In this document: piece by piece, positions 7,389-16,011 of the stretch
Numbering within the stretch: the first letter of the stretch is position 1
Layout of the letters: every line of letters begins with the position of its first letter
Origin: CAYXEN01 sp964464035
Lineage (GTDB): Bacteria > Krumholzibacteriota > Krumholzibacteriia > WVZY01
Direction: 5' to 3'
NCBI GenBank assembly: GCA_964464035.1
Contig: CAYXEN010000039.1
Span: 1-24,560 of the forward strand
Length of the DNA stretch: 24,560 nt
Notes under the pieces: generated by a model
What the model saw: only the letters and a program-made list of their open reading frames with translations
What the model was told of the DNA's origin: nothing
The model's database searches: none
Program-made: the position numbers and the translations under genes

Positions 7389-8945
7389 TTGGCGGACAAC
7401 AATTCTTCGCGCGGCCAATGGAAATCCCGGCTCGGGTTCATCCTCGCCGCCTCAGGATCTGCAATAGGGCTCGGCAACATAGTGTTCTTCTCCGCCAACG
7501 CCTACAAGTTCGGCGGCGGCGCCTTTTACCTTCCCTATTTCATAGCCCTTTTCGCCGTCGGGATCCCCGTGATGATCCTCGAGTTCGGCCTCGGCAACTT
7601 CACCGGCCGGGCTTTTCCCGAATCACTCTATCGCATATGCGGCAAGAAAGGCGAGTTCGTCGGGTGGTGGGCGATCCTCAATGCCGGCTTCATCACCATG
7701 TACTACATCACCATCCTCGGCTGGGTGCTCGGCATGCTCGTGGCCTCGTTCGGTGATCTCTGGGCCGACTCCGTCGCCGTGCCGGCGTTCCATCTCGCCC
7801 GGGGCGACCTGCCCAATCCCTACGCCGTGTTCTTTCACATGCTCTCGACCTGGAAGCCCATCCTCTTCGTGGCCATCGTCTGGGTCCTGAACGCCCTCAT
7901 AGTGCGCAAGGGGGCGGAGAGCATCGAGGAGACGACCAAGATCTTCGTGCCGCTGATGTGGATATTCATGATCGTGCTCATCGTGAGAGGAGTCACGCTC
8001 ACGAACGGTTTCCAGGGGGTGATGTTGCTCTTCACTCCCAACTTCTCCGTGATGAAAGACCCCGCCGTCTGGCAGGGCGCCTTCAGCCAGATCTTTTTCA
8101 CCCTGTCCCTCGGCTTCGGAATCATGACCGCCTACGCGTCGTACCTTCCCAAGAAGAGCGATCTGACGCAGAACGCGCTCATCACGTCGTTCTTGAACTG
8201 CGGGTTCGAATACATAGCCGGCCTCGCCGTCTTCTCGATACTGTTCGCCTTCGCCATGGTGCCCAAGGCGAGCACCCTTTCCATGATGTTCTTCATCATC
8301 CCCAAGGGGATCGGCCAGCTTCCCGGCGGCACCGGCCCCGTCACCACCTTCGGGGTCATGTTCTTCCTGCTGCTCCTGCTCGCCGGGCTCACTTCTTCCG
8401 TGTCGCTGGTCGAGGCTCTCGTCGCCGCGATGCGGGACAAGTTCGGCTGGCGAAGACTAAAGACCATCGCCGTCGTCGGCGCGATCGGATTCCTGGGGAG
8501 CGCCGCCTTCGCTTTGCCGCAGGTCGTGAATCCCGGACTGGAGAACGACGGGACCATGGGACTCACGCTCCTCGACATGGTGGACCACTGGGCATTCTCC
8601 CACGGCCTTCTCATCATAGGTCTCTTCGAGTGCATCTTCGTCGGATGGGTTCTCGGCGCCGACAGGATAAGAGAGCACTTGAACGGCAACTCGAGCGTGC
8701 GGCTCGGAACGTGGTTCAATGCCCTCATCAAGTTCGTGATCCCCATCCTTCTCGTCTTCATACTCGGTTACTCCGTTCGAAACGAGATAACCGGCGGGCT
8801 TTACGGCACCGGGTTTTCGTCGAACTACGGCGCGGGGTACGGGTTCATGAGGTTCTTCCCGTTCATGATACTGGGGTTCTGGTTCATATCGAGCACGGTG
8901 GTATCGATCATTCTCACGCGGGCGGGTGGATATGCGAAAGAATAG
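7389..8945 (+). CDS. Neurotransmitter:sodium symporter family (LeuT-fold) transporter
   Basis: A 518-residue inner-membrane Na+-coupled symporter of the NSS/SNF family, which imports amino acids or related amines. TM1 reads SAIGLGN (24-30) followed by FGGGAF, and TM6 reads FFTLSLGFG (236-244), both diagnostic. By alignment with LeuT, the sodium-site residues are retained (A25, N30, T238, N270 for Na1; T335 and S336 for Na2), as are Y106 and S240 of the substrate pocket. E274 matches LeuT E290, which in LeuT gives chloride independence. The extracellular-gate Arg (LeuT R30) is Phe33 here, although its partner Asp (D404) is kept as D399. The start is TTG, chosen for its spacing from AGGGGGA. 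The 3' end overlaps the next gene by 14 nt. The substrate is unknown. Confidence 0.92.
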   Translation: MADNNSSRGQWKSRLGFILAASGSAIGLGNIVFFSANAYKFGGGAFYLPYFIALFAVGIPVMILEFGLGNFTGRAFPESLYRICGKKGEFVGWWAILNAGFITMYYITILGWVLGMLVASFGDLWADSVAVPAFHLARGDLPNPYAVFFHMLSTWKPILFVAIVWVLNALIVRKGAESIEETTKIFVPLMWIFMIVLIVRGVTLTNGFQGVMLLFTPNFSVMKDPAVWQGAFSQIFFTLSLGFGIMTAYASYLPKKSDLTQNALITSFLNCGFEYIAGLAVFSILFAFAMVPKASTLSMMFFIIPKGIGQLPGGTGPVTTFGVMFFLLLLLAGLTSSVSLVEALVAAMRDKFGWRRLKTIAVVGAIGFLGSAAFALPQVVNPGLENDGTMGLTLLDMVDHWAFSHGLLIIGLFECIFVGWVLGADRIREHLNGNSSVRLGTWFNALIKFVIPILLVFILGYSVRNEITGGLYGTGFSSNYGAGYGFMRFFPFMILGFWFISSTVVSIILTRAGGYAKE

Positions 8946-9525
8946 CTGCATCGCGGCATTCGTGATCCTCGCCGCGCTGTCGCTCGCGGTTTTCGTCGTT
9001 ACGCCGGCGCGTGGCGCCAAGGACGCGGCCGTGACTTCCGAGGCAGCCCCCGCCGGTGGAGGAGGCGCCTCGGAGACGGCCTCCCGTGGAAGCAGTGCTT
9101 CGGAGACCGACGCCGGTGCAAGCGCCGCCTCGGACGTCCCCGCGGAGCCGGGCATCTACACCGCCAAGCGATTCCCCGTAGAGGGCGAGCCCATCTTCAT
9201 ATACGTGCGCGGCGCGGACGGATACCCGGTCAAGGGAGCCGTCGTGAGCGTCACTTACCGGCCCGGAAGCAAGGTGGAGAAGACAGACAAGGTCGGTCTC
9301 ACCAACCTTGCCGGCATCGTCGCCTGGACGCCCGAGGACGCGGGGATCGTCCGGATCAGCGCGAAGTGGGGGGAAGCGGGACGGGAGACGGAGATTTCGA
9401 AGAACACATCCGTCAAGTTCGCGTCGACGCCCAAGGCGGGCATCGCCATCATGCTCGTCGCGGGGTTGATACTCATCGGCGGCTCGATTCGCCGTTTCGT
9501 CCGCCTCGTGCGATCGCCCGCTTGA
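8932..9525 (+). CDS. Small exported Ig-like protein with C-terminal membrane anchor
   Basis: A 197-residue protein beginning at ATG 8932; an in-frame GTG at 8926 would add two residues. Residues 1 to about 26 are a signal peptide ending ARGA. Next comes a low-complexity Ala/Gly/Ser/Glu linker (about 30-75). A compact beta-sandwich domain of the transthyretin/carboxypeptidase-regulatory or Ig-like kind follows (about 80-165), with GYPVKGAVVSVTYRPG as its recognisable strand pair. The end is one hydrophobic helix (IAIMLVAGLILIGGSI) and a short Arg-rich cytoplasmic tail. The topology is therefore a periplasmic domain tethered to the inner membrane. The overlap with the symporter gene suggests coupled translation and an accessory role for that transporter, which is inference. 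The family is otherwise unknown to me. Confidence 0.72.
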   Translation: MRKNSCIAAFVILAALSLAVFVVTPARGAKDAAVTSEAAPAGGGGASETASRGSSASETDAGASAASDVPAEPGIYTAKRFPVEGEPIFIYVRGADGYPVKGAVVSVTYRPGSKVEKTDKVGLTNLAGIVAWTPEDAGIVRISAKWGEAGRETEISKNTSVKFASTPKAGIAIMLVAGLILIGGSIRRFVRLVRSPA

Positions 9526-9738
9526 TCGGGCCCTCGGGCCCATGAGGGTGCCGGCGGGGAGAAAGCGGATCCCGGAGGGCGCGACCCGATGACAAGTAGA
9601 GCGCCGGATCCGCTGAGCTCTGGGGCCGGAGGTGGCCCCTCGGCGCGACCCGGAGAAGCTCGGAGCGACCTGGAGTATACGCCCGGGCGAAGACTATGAC
9701 CCAAGCGAATCCGGAACGCCAAGAAAAAGGAGCCAGGT

Positions 9739-11172
9739 TTGTCCGCATCATTCGATAGACTCCACGCCTACGTGAGCGCCGGGCTCGACAGGTTCCACGA
9801 CATCGTCCTCGCCGTGAGCGGCATCGTTTGGGGGCCGCCCTTTCTCATACTATTGATAGGGACCGGCGTCTTCCTCACCATATATCTCCGCTTCGTGCAG
9901 ATAAGGCGGTTCAAGCACAGCCTCGAGGTCATCTCCGGCAAGTACGACGATCCCGGCGAAGCAGGTGACCTGAGCCATTTCCAGGCCCTCTCCTCTGCGC
10001 TCTCGGCGACCATCGGCATCGGCAACATCGCCGGCGTCGCCACCGCCATCCACTACGGGGGTCCCGGCGCGCTTTTCTGGATGTGGGTCACCGCCTTCGT
10101 GGGCATGGCCACCAAGGGGACCGAGTGCTACCTCGCCCACAAGTTCCGGGTGATACACGAGGACGGAAGCGCCTCCGGCGGGCCCATGTACTACATAAGC
10201 AGGGGGCTGGGAAAGAACTGGCACTGGCTCGGCGTGACCTTCGCGTTCCTGGCCGCGTTCGCGAGCCTCGGATCCGCCGACATGGTCCAGGCCAACACCG
10301 TGAGCCAGATCTTCATGAAGGACCTCCGCATCCCGACCTACGTGACCGGCGTGCTCATGGCGTTCCTCGTCTTCATCGTCATCGTCGGGGGGATAAAGCG
10401 GATCGGGCACGTGGCGTCCAGGCTCGTGCCCACCATGTGCGTCATATACATGCTCGGCGGGATCACCGTGCTGCTTCTCAATTATACGCACCTCACCGAG
10501 GCCATATCTTTGATTTTCGTCAAGGCATTCACCACCCAGGGGAAAGTCGGCGGCTTCGCCGGGTCGACTTTCTTGCTTACGCTCACGTGGGGCGCCAAGA
10601 GGGGGCTCTTCTCCAACGAGGCCGGCCAGGGGTCGGCTCCCATCGCGCACGCCGCCGCCAAGACCCACGAGTCCGTGCGCGAGGGCATAGTGGCCCAGAT
10701 AGGGCCGTTCGTAGACACCATCGTCGTGTGCTCCGTGACCGGGCTCGTGATCCTCTCGACCAACGCCTGGACCGATGCGCTCGACGCCGACGGCAACCTC
10801 CTCAACGGCGCCGCGCTCACCGCGTGGGCTTTCAAGACCGGCCTCGCGCCCATCTTCCCATACGGGCACCTGATCATAACCCTGGCCGTACCGCTCTTCG
10901 CCTACTCGACCATGATATCGTGGTCGTACTACGGGGACAGGTGCGTGCTCTTTCTCTGGGGCAAGCGGGCGCTAACGCCGTACAGGATAGTCTTCGTCGC
11001 GTTCTCTTTCATAGGTTCGACGCTCGCGCTGCCGCTCGTATGGGACATGGCGGACGTGTCGAACGGTTTCATGGCGGCGCCGAACCTGATCGCGCTGATC
11101 GGGCTGGCCGCGGTGGCGAAGAGGGATTACAAGGATTATTTCAAGAGGCAGGAGGGTTGGGGGAAGAGGTGA
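9739..11172 (+). CDS. AGCS-family Na+/alanine (glycine) symporter
   Basis: A 477-residue inner-membrane transporter of the alanine/glycine:cation symporter family (Pfam Na_Ala_symp), which imports alanine, glycine or similar amino acids with Na+. The signature FQALSSALSATIGIGNIAGV (81-100) continues with GGPGALFWMW (107-116). The second signature, TWGAKRGLFSNEAGQGSAP, lies near residue 282, followed by GPFVDTIVVC. About ten hydrophobic segments are visible. The start is TTG at 9739, with AAAAAGGAG (9724-9732) 6 nt upstream. The 213-nt gap before it (9526-9738) contains no gene and no convincing promoter, so it may be read from the upstream symporter transcript. It converges with the LVIVD gene across 122 nt. 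It is the third sodium-coupled carrier in this cluster. Confidence 0.93.
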   Translation: MSASFDRLHAYVSAGLDRFHDIVLAVSGIVWGPPFLILLIGTGVFLTIYLRFVQIRRFKHSLEVISGKYDDPGEAGDLSHFQALSSALSATIGIGNIAGVATAIHYGGPGALFWMWVTAFVGMATKGTECYLAHKFRVIHEDGSASGGPMYYISRGLGKNWHWLGVTFAFLAAFASLGSADMVQANTVSQIFMKDLRIPTYVTGVLMAFLVFIVIVGGIKRIGHVASRLVPTMCVIYMLGGITVLLLNYTHLTEAISLIFVKAFTTQGKVGGFAGSTFLLTLTWGAKRGLFSNEAGQGSAPIAHAAAKTHESVREGIVAQIGPFVDTIVVCSVTGLVILSTNAWTDALDADGNLLNGAALTAWAFKTGLAPIFPYGHLIITLAVPLFAYSTMISWSYYGDRCVLFLWGKRALTPYRIVFVAFSFIGSTLALPLVWDMADVSNGFMAAPNLIALIGLAAVAKRDYKDYFKRQEGWGKR

Positions 11173-12878
11173 TGGAAGGTGGTAAACAAGGATAGCCGAA
11201 ATGGTTGGCTTGCCTATCACCACCCTGTGGCATCAAACGTGGAATAATAGCTCCGGCAGCATATATAGCGCTTCAGAACGGAAGCTTATAAGACTCATCT
11301 GAGCAAAACCATTCTCCGGCTTAATGTCCGCTTACCTGCCCGAAGGCGACAGAAATATATGCCGCTTGCTACAGGATTGCCCTCATTATCCTGCCCTGTC
11401 CATGTATATCGCTTCACGCCAGCCGCTTCGAATCCCGAGAAGATGGTCGCGACCAAGCGCCCCCGGATGTCGTAAACGGTTAGCTCCACCCTAATTGCTT
11501 CGGGCAGATGTACTTCGATCTCCGTCGTTGGGTTAAAAGGATTGGGAACATTCTGCTCGAGAGAAAGAACCGATGGCGCACCAATTATCACTTTTCTAGT
11601 GCCCAGAATCATCCTCGCCCCATCCTCTTTCACCGCGCCTAGCGTGTACAGGTACGATTCGCCAGAGAGTACATCAGTATCTGTCATTTCGTATCGCCCC
11701 TGGCCTGCGGCTGAAGTCGTCAAAACGAGCCGCCCCATTCCTTCACCCGCGCGAGCGCGGTAGATCTCATAAGAAGCCACTTTCGTCTCATCGGACATCT
11801 CCCAGTCGATTCGTACTCCTTGAGCATTCGATGATAAATCTAACGATTGCAGCATGACCGGAAGTGCAGGGGAGCAATCGAGAATGTAGAGTCCATCAAA
11901 GCCATCTGCTACATATGCTGTGCTACCGGAAATTGCTACACCAAGTGCATCGTCGCCTGTATCGTAAAATCCAACTCCAACAGGATGCGCAGGATCACTC
12001 ACATCAATCACTCGAAGGCCGATATCCCAACATGCAACATAGGCATATTTGCCTGAAATAGCAACAGCTTCAGGAGTCTTAGCTATTGGATAGGTCCCAA
12101 CTTCATTAGGTTTCGTTGGGTCGCTCACATCAATCGCGAGAAGCCCATTAAACCCATCTACTATGTAAGCGTAATTCCCCGATACAGCTACATCCAGGGC
12201 ATAGCCCCCCCCGTATTATAGAATCCAACTTCTACAAGGTTAGCGGGATCACTCACATCGATTACCCGGAGCCCAGCCATCCCATCAGCAACGTAGGCAT
12301 AGCTGCCCGACACAGCTACGCCTTCGGCCCGCCCCGCCGTATCATAGAACCCTATCTTTACAGGGTTTGTAGGATCGCTCACATCGACTACCCGAAACCC
12401 GGCTTCACCTACCATATAAAGATAATCATTCGAAAGCGCAAGGGCACGCGCGTATTGGTAATAATATGGACCATCATATAGAGCGCCAACTTCGATGGGG
12501 TTCATAGAATTGCTTACATCGATTACTCGAAGGCCAGTTCCAATATCGGATATGTAGGCATGGGAGCTGGAAGTTATAACGTCGAATGCTGCATCTCCCG
12601 TATCGTAGAATCCAAGGGTGATAGGTGCTATTGGATGGCTTAGGTCGAATATACGTATGTTGGGGTGCCCATATCTATAAGCCGCATACATATGATTACC
12701 ATAAGAGGCTAAAAGGAAAGGATATCCTCCCGTATCATATAATCCAACTTCTATAGGATTCGTGGGGTCGCTTACATCAATTATCCTAAGACCATCTTCC
12801 ACATCCGCCACGTAGGCATGGTTCCCCGATAATATCACATTCTGGGCATAGCCCGCCGTATCGTAGAACCCGATCTCC

Positions 12879-13340
12879 ACAGGATTGGTGGGATCGCTTA
12901 CATCGATTATTCGAAGGCCATCTCCCCAATCCGCCACATAAGCATAACTCCCTGATAGTGCAACATCTCGAGCATAGCCTCCCGTATCATAGAACCCGAT
13001 CTCCACAGGATTGGTGGGATCGCTTACATCGATTATTCGAAGGCCATCTCCCCAATCCGNNNNNNNNNNNNNNNNNNNNNNNNNNNNNNNNNNNNNNNNN
13101 NNNNNNNNNNNNNNNNNNNNNNNNNNNNNNNNNNNNNNNNNNNNNNNNNNNNNNNNNNNACAGGATTGGTGGGATCGCTTACATCGATTATTCGAAGGCC
13201 ATCTCCCCAATCCGCCACATAAGCATAACTCCCTGATAGTGCAACATCTCGAGCATAGCCTCCCGTATCATAGAACCCGATCTCTACAGGATTGGTGGGA
13301 TCGCTTACATCGATTATTCGAAGACCATCTCCCCAATCCG
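12879..13340 (-). repeat. Near-identical 126-bp tandem repeats inside the LVIVD gene
   Basis: Sequence 12879-13059 recurs at 13160-13340 with only two differences over 181 nt, and within each block the 126-bp unit starts again. Each unit encodes one 42-residue LVIVD blade. The neighbouring blades on both sides are clearly diverged at DNA level, so these central copies come from recent tandem duplication. The assembly gap lies inside the array, so the true copy number is unknown. Confidence 0.85.
13060..13159. other. Assembly gap (100 N) flanked by an exact 55-bp overlap
   Basis: The 55 nt before the gap (13005-13059) are identical to the 55 nt after it (13160-13214). This is what unmerged contig ends from a k=55 assembly graph look like. 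Removing the 100 N and one 55-bp copy (155 nt) brings the 5' and middle parts of the LVIVD gene into the same frame. Additional repeat units may still be missing. Confidence 0.9.
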
Positions 13341-14143
13341 CCACGTATGCATAGCTGCCTGAAATCTCAACTGCCATGGCGCTGTCTGCAGTATCATGAA
13401 CGCCTATTTCTGCTGGTTTTGTAGGGTCGCTCGCATCTATTATGATGATTAACCCTGCGATTTCATCCGCTATATAAACATGATCGCCAGATGCACAAAT
13501 GCCTGTGCTACTTTGAGGCGTCGTACGTAACCATGCTCTCCCAATCACATTCGGCGAGCTCGGAATAGAGCAATCCAGCACTTCCAATTGACTACCATCA
13601 AAAAGATAAAGCAGATCATTTTGAACATCTAGCCCCCAACATGGCCCTGATGCCCAGCGGCCGGCAAGTTTCACTTGATAGCTATCTCCATCTGCTTTGC
13701 CGAGATCGTCGTCTCGGCCGCTCTTTTGCAGGCGCTTCGCCGATATATGATTATTTGGATAGGATTCTCGAGCTTCACTTGCTTGCTCGGGGAATATAGA
13801 AATCGCGCCGCCTCTCTTTACTGAATTCGAAAGGCAGGCCATACTCAATCTGGCTTTCGCCTTCGATGGAGGAAAACCAATGCATGCAATCAACACTAGC
13901 AAGAAGAGGTGCATGATTCCCGCGCGATCAAATTTTAAGATCATACGTTCTCCTCCTTTCATAAGCTATATTAGGCCCAACGGCTCTGGCATCACCCGAG
14001 AAGCAAGGATTTGCTAAAAGCATGCTGGCATTAGGCCACCATTTTTCCAAGAGCAATAACTATCTATTTTGCTCCAATTCAATGAAGATTAACCTAATAG
14101 TTCCTAGCACTTTAAGTATAATAACTTGTTTTATGATCTCTTT

Positions 14144-16011
14144 TTATTCCTCCTTTGGCGATATATCTTCAAACTCATGATCTAGTCGCTTCAAAGGAAC
14201 CAGCCCTTCATATATCTGTCCGGAAGGGCATAAACCTTCGAACTCGTAGTGGATGCACTCAGCTGAGCTGTAGCAAGTAATGACGATATCTTTATAGCAA
14301 TGATAATTATCAGTGCCTAGCAATATATCTCTATTACCCGATGAATTTGGAAAAGGCCAAGATACGCTCCAATAGTAGGATTGGCAGGTGGTTGAAGTGC
14401 TTTTAGTATATTCATTGCCATCAATCTGTAGCAGAAGCCATACGCAGGGGTCCTCGGCATCGGCTCTATGCGTGACTCGCAGCCTTGTGCATCCGCTTGG
14501 AACATATAAATTTTGGATCTCGATTCCCCGTTCAAAAAAATAGTCGCCATTTACACGCCAACCAATCGGGCAATTATTCCAAGTAGGATCCTCGTAGCTT
14601 ATGCCGTGGTACACCAGATTTATACTGCTAAGTATCCAATAATTGCTCTTCACCTGGGCGTAATTGCTGCTCAAAGGTGTTATATTGATATATGCGGAGG
14701 AGGCATCGCCTGCCCCGGAGCAACTTACATTCGAGCAAGCGCCTCCTGTCTGAATCGTGCATGTCTTAGTCCCGCTAGAGCTCGGACTGAATCGCACAGT
14801 CACCATCCGGCTCCGGCCAGGCTGAAGCGTATACGATCCGCCTCCTGATATTATCTGATAATTACTGCAGCTCTCCGATATGTTGCCCGAGATCGGACAT
14901 GGACTCGATGAAGGACAAGTAATGGTAAAGCTCTTATCAAGCGAGTTCCCCACGCACACTGTACCGAAGATCAGGCTCGTGGGATTGACCGTGCACGTGC
15001 CTACAGCACCTGCCCCGGAGCAACTTACATTCGAGCAAGCGCCTCCTGTCTGAATCGTGCATGTCTTAGTCCCGCTAGAGCTCGGACTGAATCGCACAGT
15101 CACCATCCGGCTCCGGCCAGGCTGAAGCGTATACGATCCGCCTCCTGATATTATCTGATAATTACTGCAGCTCTCCGATATGTTGCCCGAGATCGGACAT
15201 GGACTCGATGAAGGACAAGTAATGGTAAAGCTCTTATCAAGCGAGTTCCCCACGCACACTGTACCGAAGATCAGGCTCGTGGGATTGACCGTGCACGTAC
15301 AGGCTTTACCTATGCCGATACAACTTATATTGCTACATAAGCTCGTGCCTATGTCGATGGCGCAAGATTTTGTGACAGCGGAGCTGGGTGAAAATCTAAC
15401 TATAACTGTGCGTGACTCATTCTTACCTAAACTGAAAGATCCACCGCCTGAAACAATAGAGTAATCATCGCAAGCCTCACTTACCTTCCCCGTCAGGGTT
15501 CCCCCACCTTCGTTCTTGATTATGAAACTTAAATCCTTATATTTCCCGACTTCGACCGAACCGAAATCAAGACTTTCCGGAGTCAGACTGCATTTGGGTG
15601 GTTGGGTTCCAGTGCCTGTACATCTAACGTCAGAACACGAGCCGGTTCCTGTTTCTATCGCGCACATTCTCGCCCCAGGGGAGCTAGGCGAAAATCTAAC
15701 TGTAACTATGCGTGACTCACCTTCGCCCAAGCTGAATCACCGCCTGAAACAATAGAGTAATCATCGCAAGCCTCACTTACCTTCCCCGTCAGGGTTCCCC
15801 CTCCTTCGTTCTTGATCGCGAAGGTTAAATCTTTATGCTGTCCGATTTTTACTGAATCGAAGTCAAGGGTCCCGGGAGTCACTTTGCACTCGGGATCGCA
15901 AGTTTCCCACGGCCAGCAGCATCCAGAGATATATAAGCTAATCAATGCTAAAAGCGCGGACAGCGATAAGAGCCTTGCCATGATTCCTATACTAGTTCTT
16001 CTCTTTGACAC
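14144..16011 (-). pseudogene. Cysteine-rich choice-of-anchor-D lipoprotein, frameshifted
   Basis: The intended product is about 620 residues. The start is GTG 16011, with AAGGAGGGG (16027-16019) 7 nt upstream. A lipoprotein signal follows, with lipobox YISGC. Four repeated beta-sandwich units of 90-100 residues come next, of the choice-of-anchor-D/ASPM-SPD-2-Hydin type (pattern CxVNPTSLIFGTVCVG, then SGGGSYTL and VTVRFSPSSSGTKTC). Each is rich in conserved Cys that could form disulfides. The last 190 residues are a Cys-containing domain I do not recognise. Near 15740 one base is missing compared with the other units: the frame reads SGGDSAWAKVSHA and stops at 15706, while the correct frame resumes at once (FSLGEGESR) and runs to 14144. 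As it stands only about 100 residues would be made. It lies about 200 nt upstream of the LVIVD gene on the same strand. Confidence 0.78.
14709..15298 (-). repeat. Perfect 290-bp direct repeat, 300-bp period, within the lipoprotein gene
   Basis: Positions 14709-14998 and 15009-15298 are identical base for base and exactly 300 bp apart, so each copy encodes one 100-residue Ig-like unit in the same frame. The other two units of the gene are recognisably homologous in protein but strongly diverged in DNA. This indicates a very recent tandem duplication or ongoing gene conversion. Confidence 0.95.

Larger units (their letters stand above)
11295..13944 (-). pseudogene. LVIVD-repeat surface protein with C-terminal FlgD/T9SS-like domain, frameshifted
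   Basis: One gene that appears in pieces: 13944-13160 (5' part), 13059-12188 (middle) and 12215-11295 (3' part). The start is ATG 13944, with AAAGGAGGA (13959-13951) 6 nt upstream. A signal peptide ends near SKAKA. About 13 LVIVD units of roughly 42 residues follow (core GLRIIDVSDPTNPVEIGFYD), expected to form one or two beta-propellers. Next come a fibronectin-like segment and a final domain with LEQNVPNPFNPTTEIEV and ASGIYFCRLRAG, the FlgD-like/T9SS-type sorting module. The product should be secreted or surface-displayed. The frame breaks at a G8 tract (12205-12212): translation stops at 12188, although the proper frame continues intact to 11295. The N gap inside is in frame if the flanking 55-bp duplication is collapsed. 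It could be a pseudogene, a phase-variable gene or an assembly error. Confidence 0.8.

Noticed and set aside
9526..9738. GGGCCC repeats at 9528-9541 as a terminator after the Ig-like gene
   Set aside because: The palindromes are only 2 nt apart, there is no following T-run, and no stable hairpin with a proper loop is evident.
12879..13340. Regular repeats that might be a CRISPR array
   Set aside because: The period is 126 bp without unique spacers, and the repeats translate in frame into LVIVD propeller blades.
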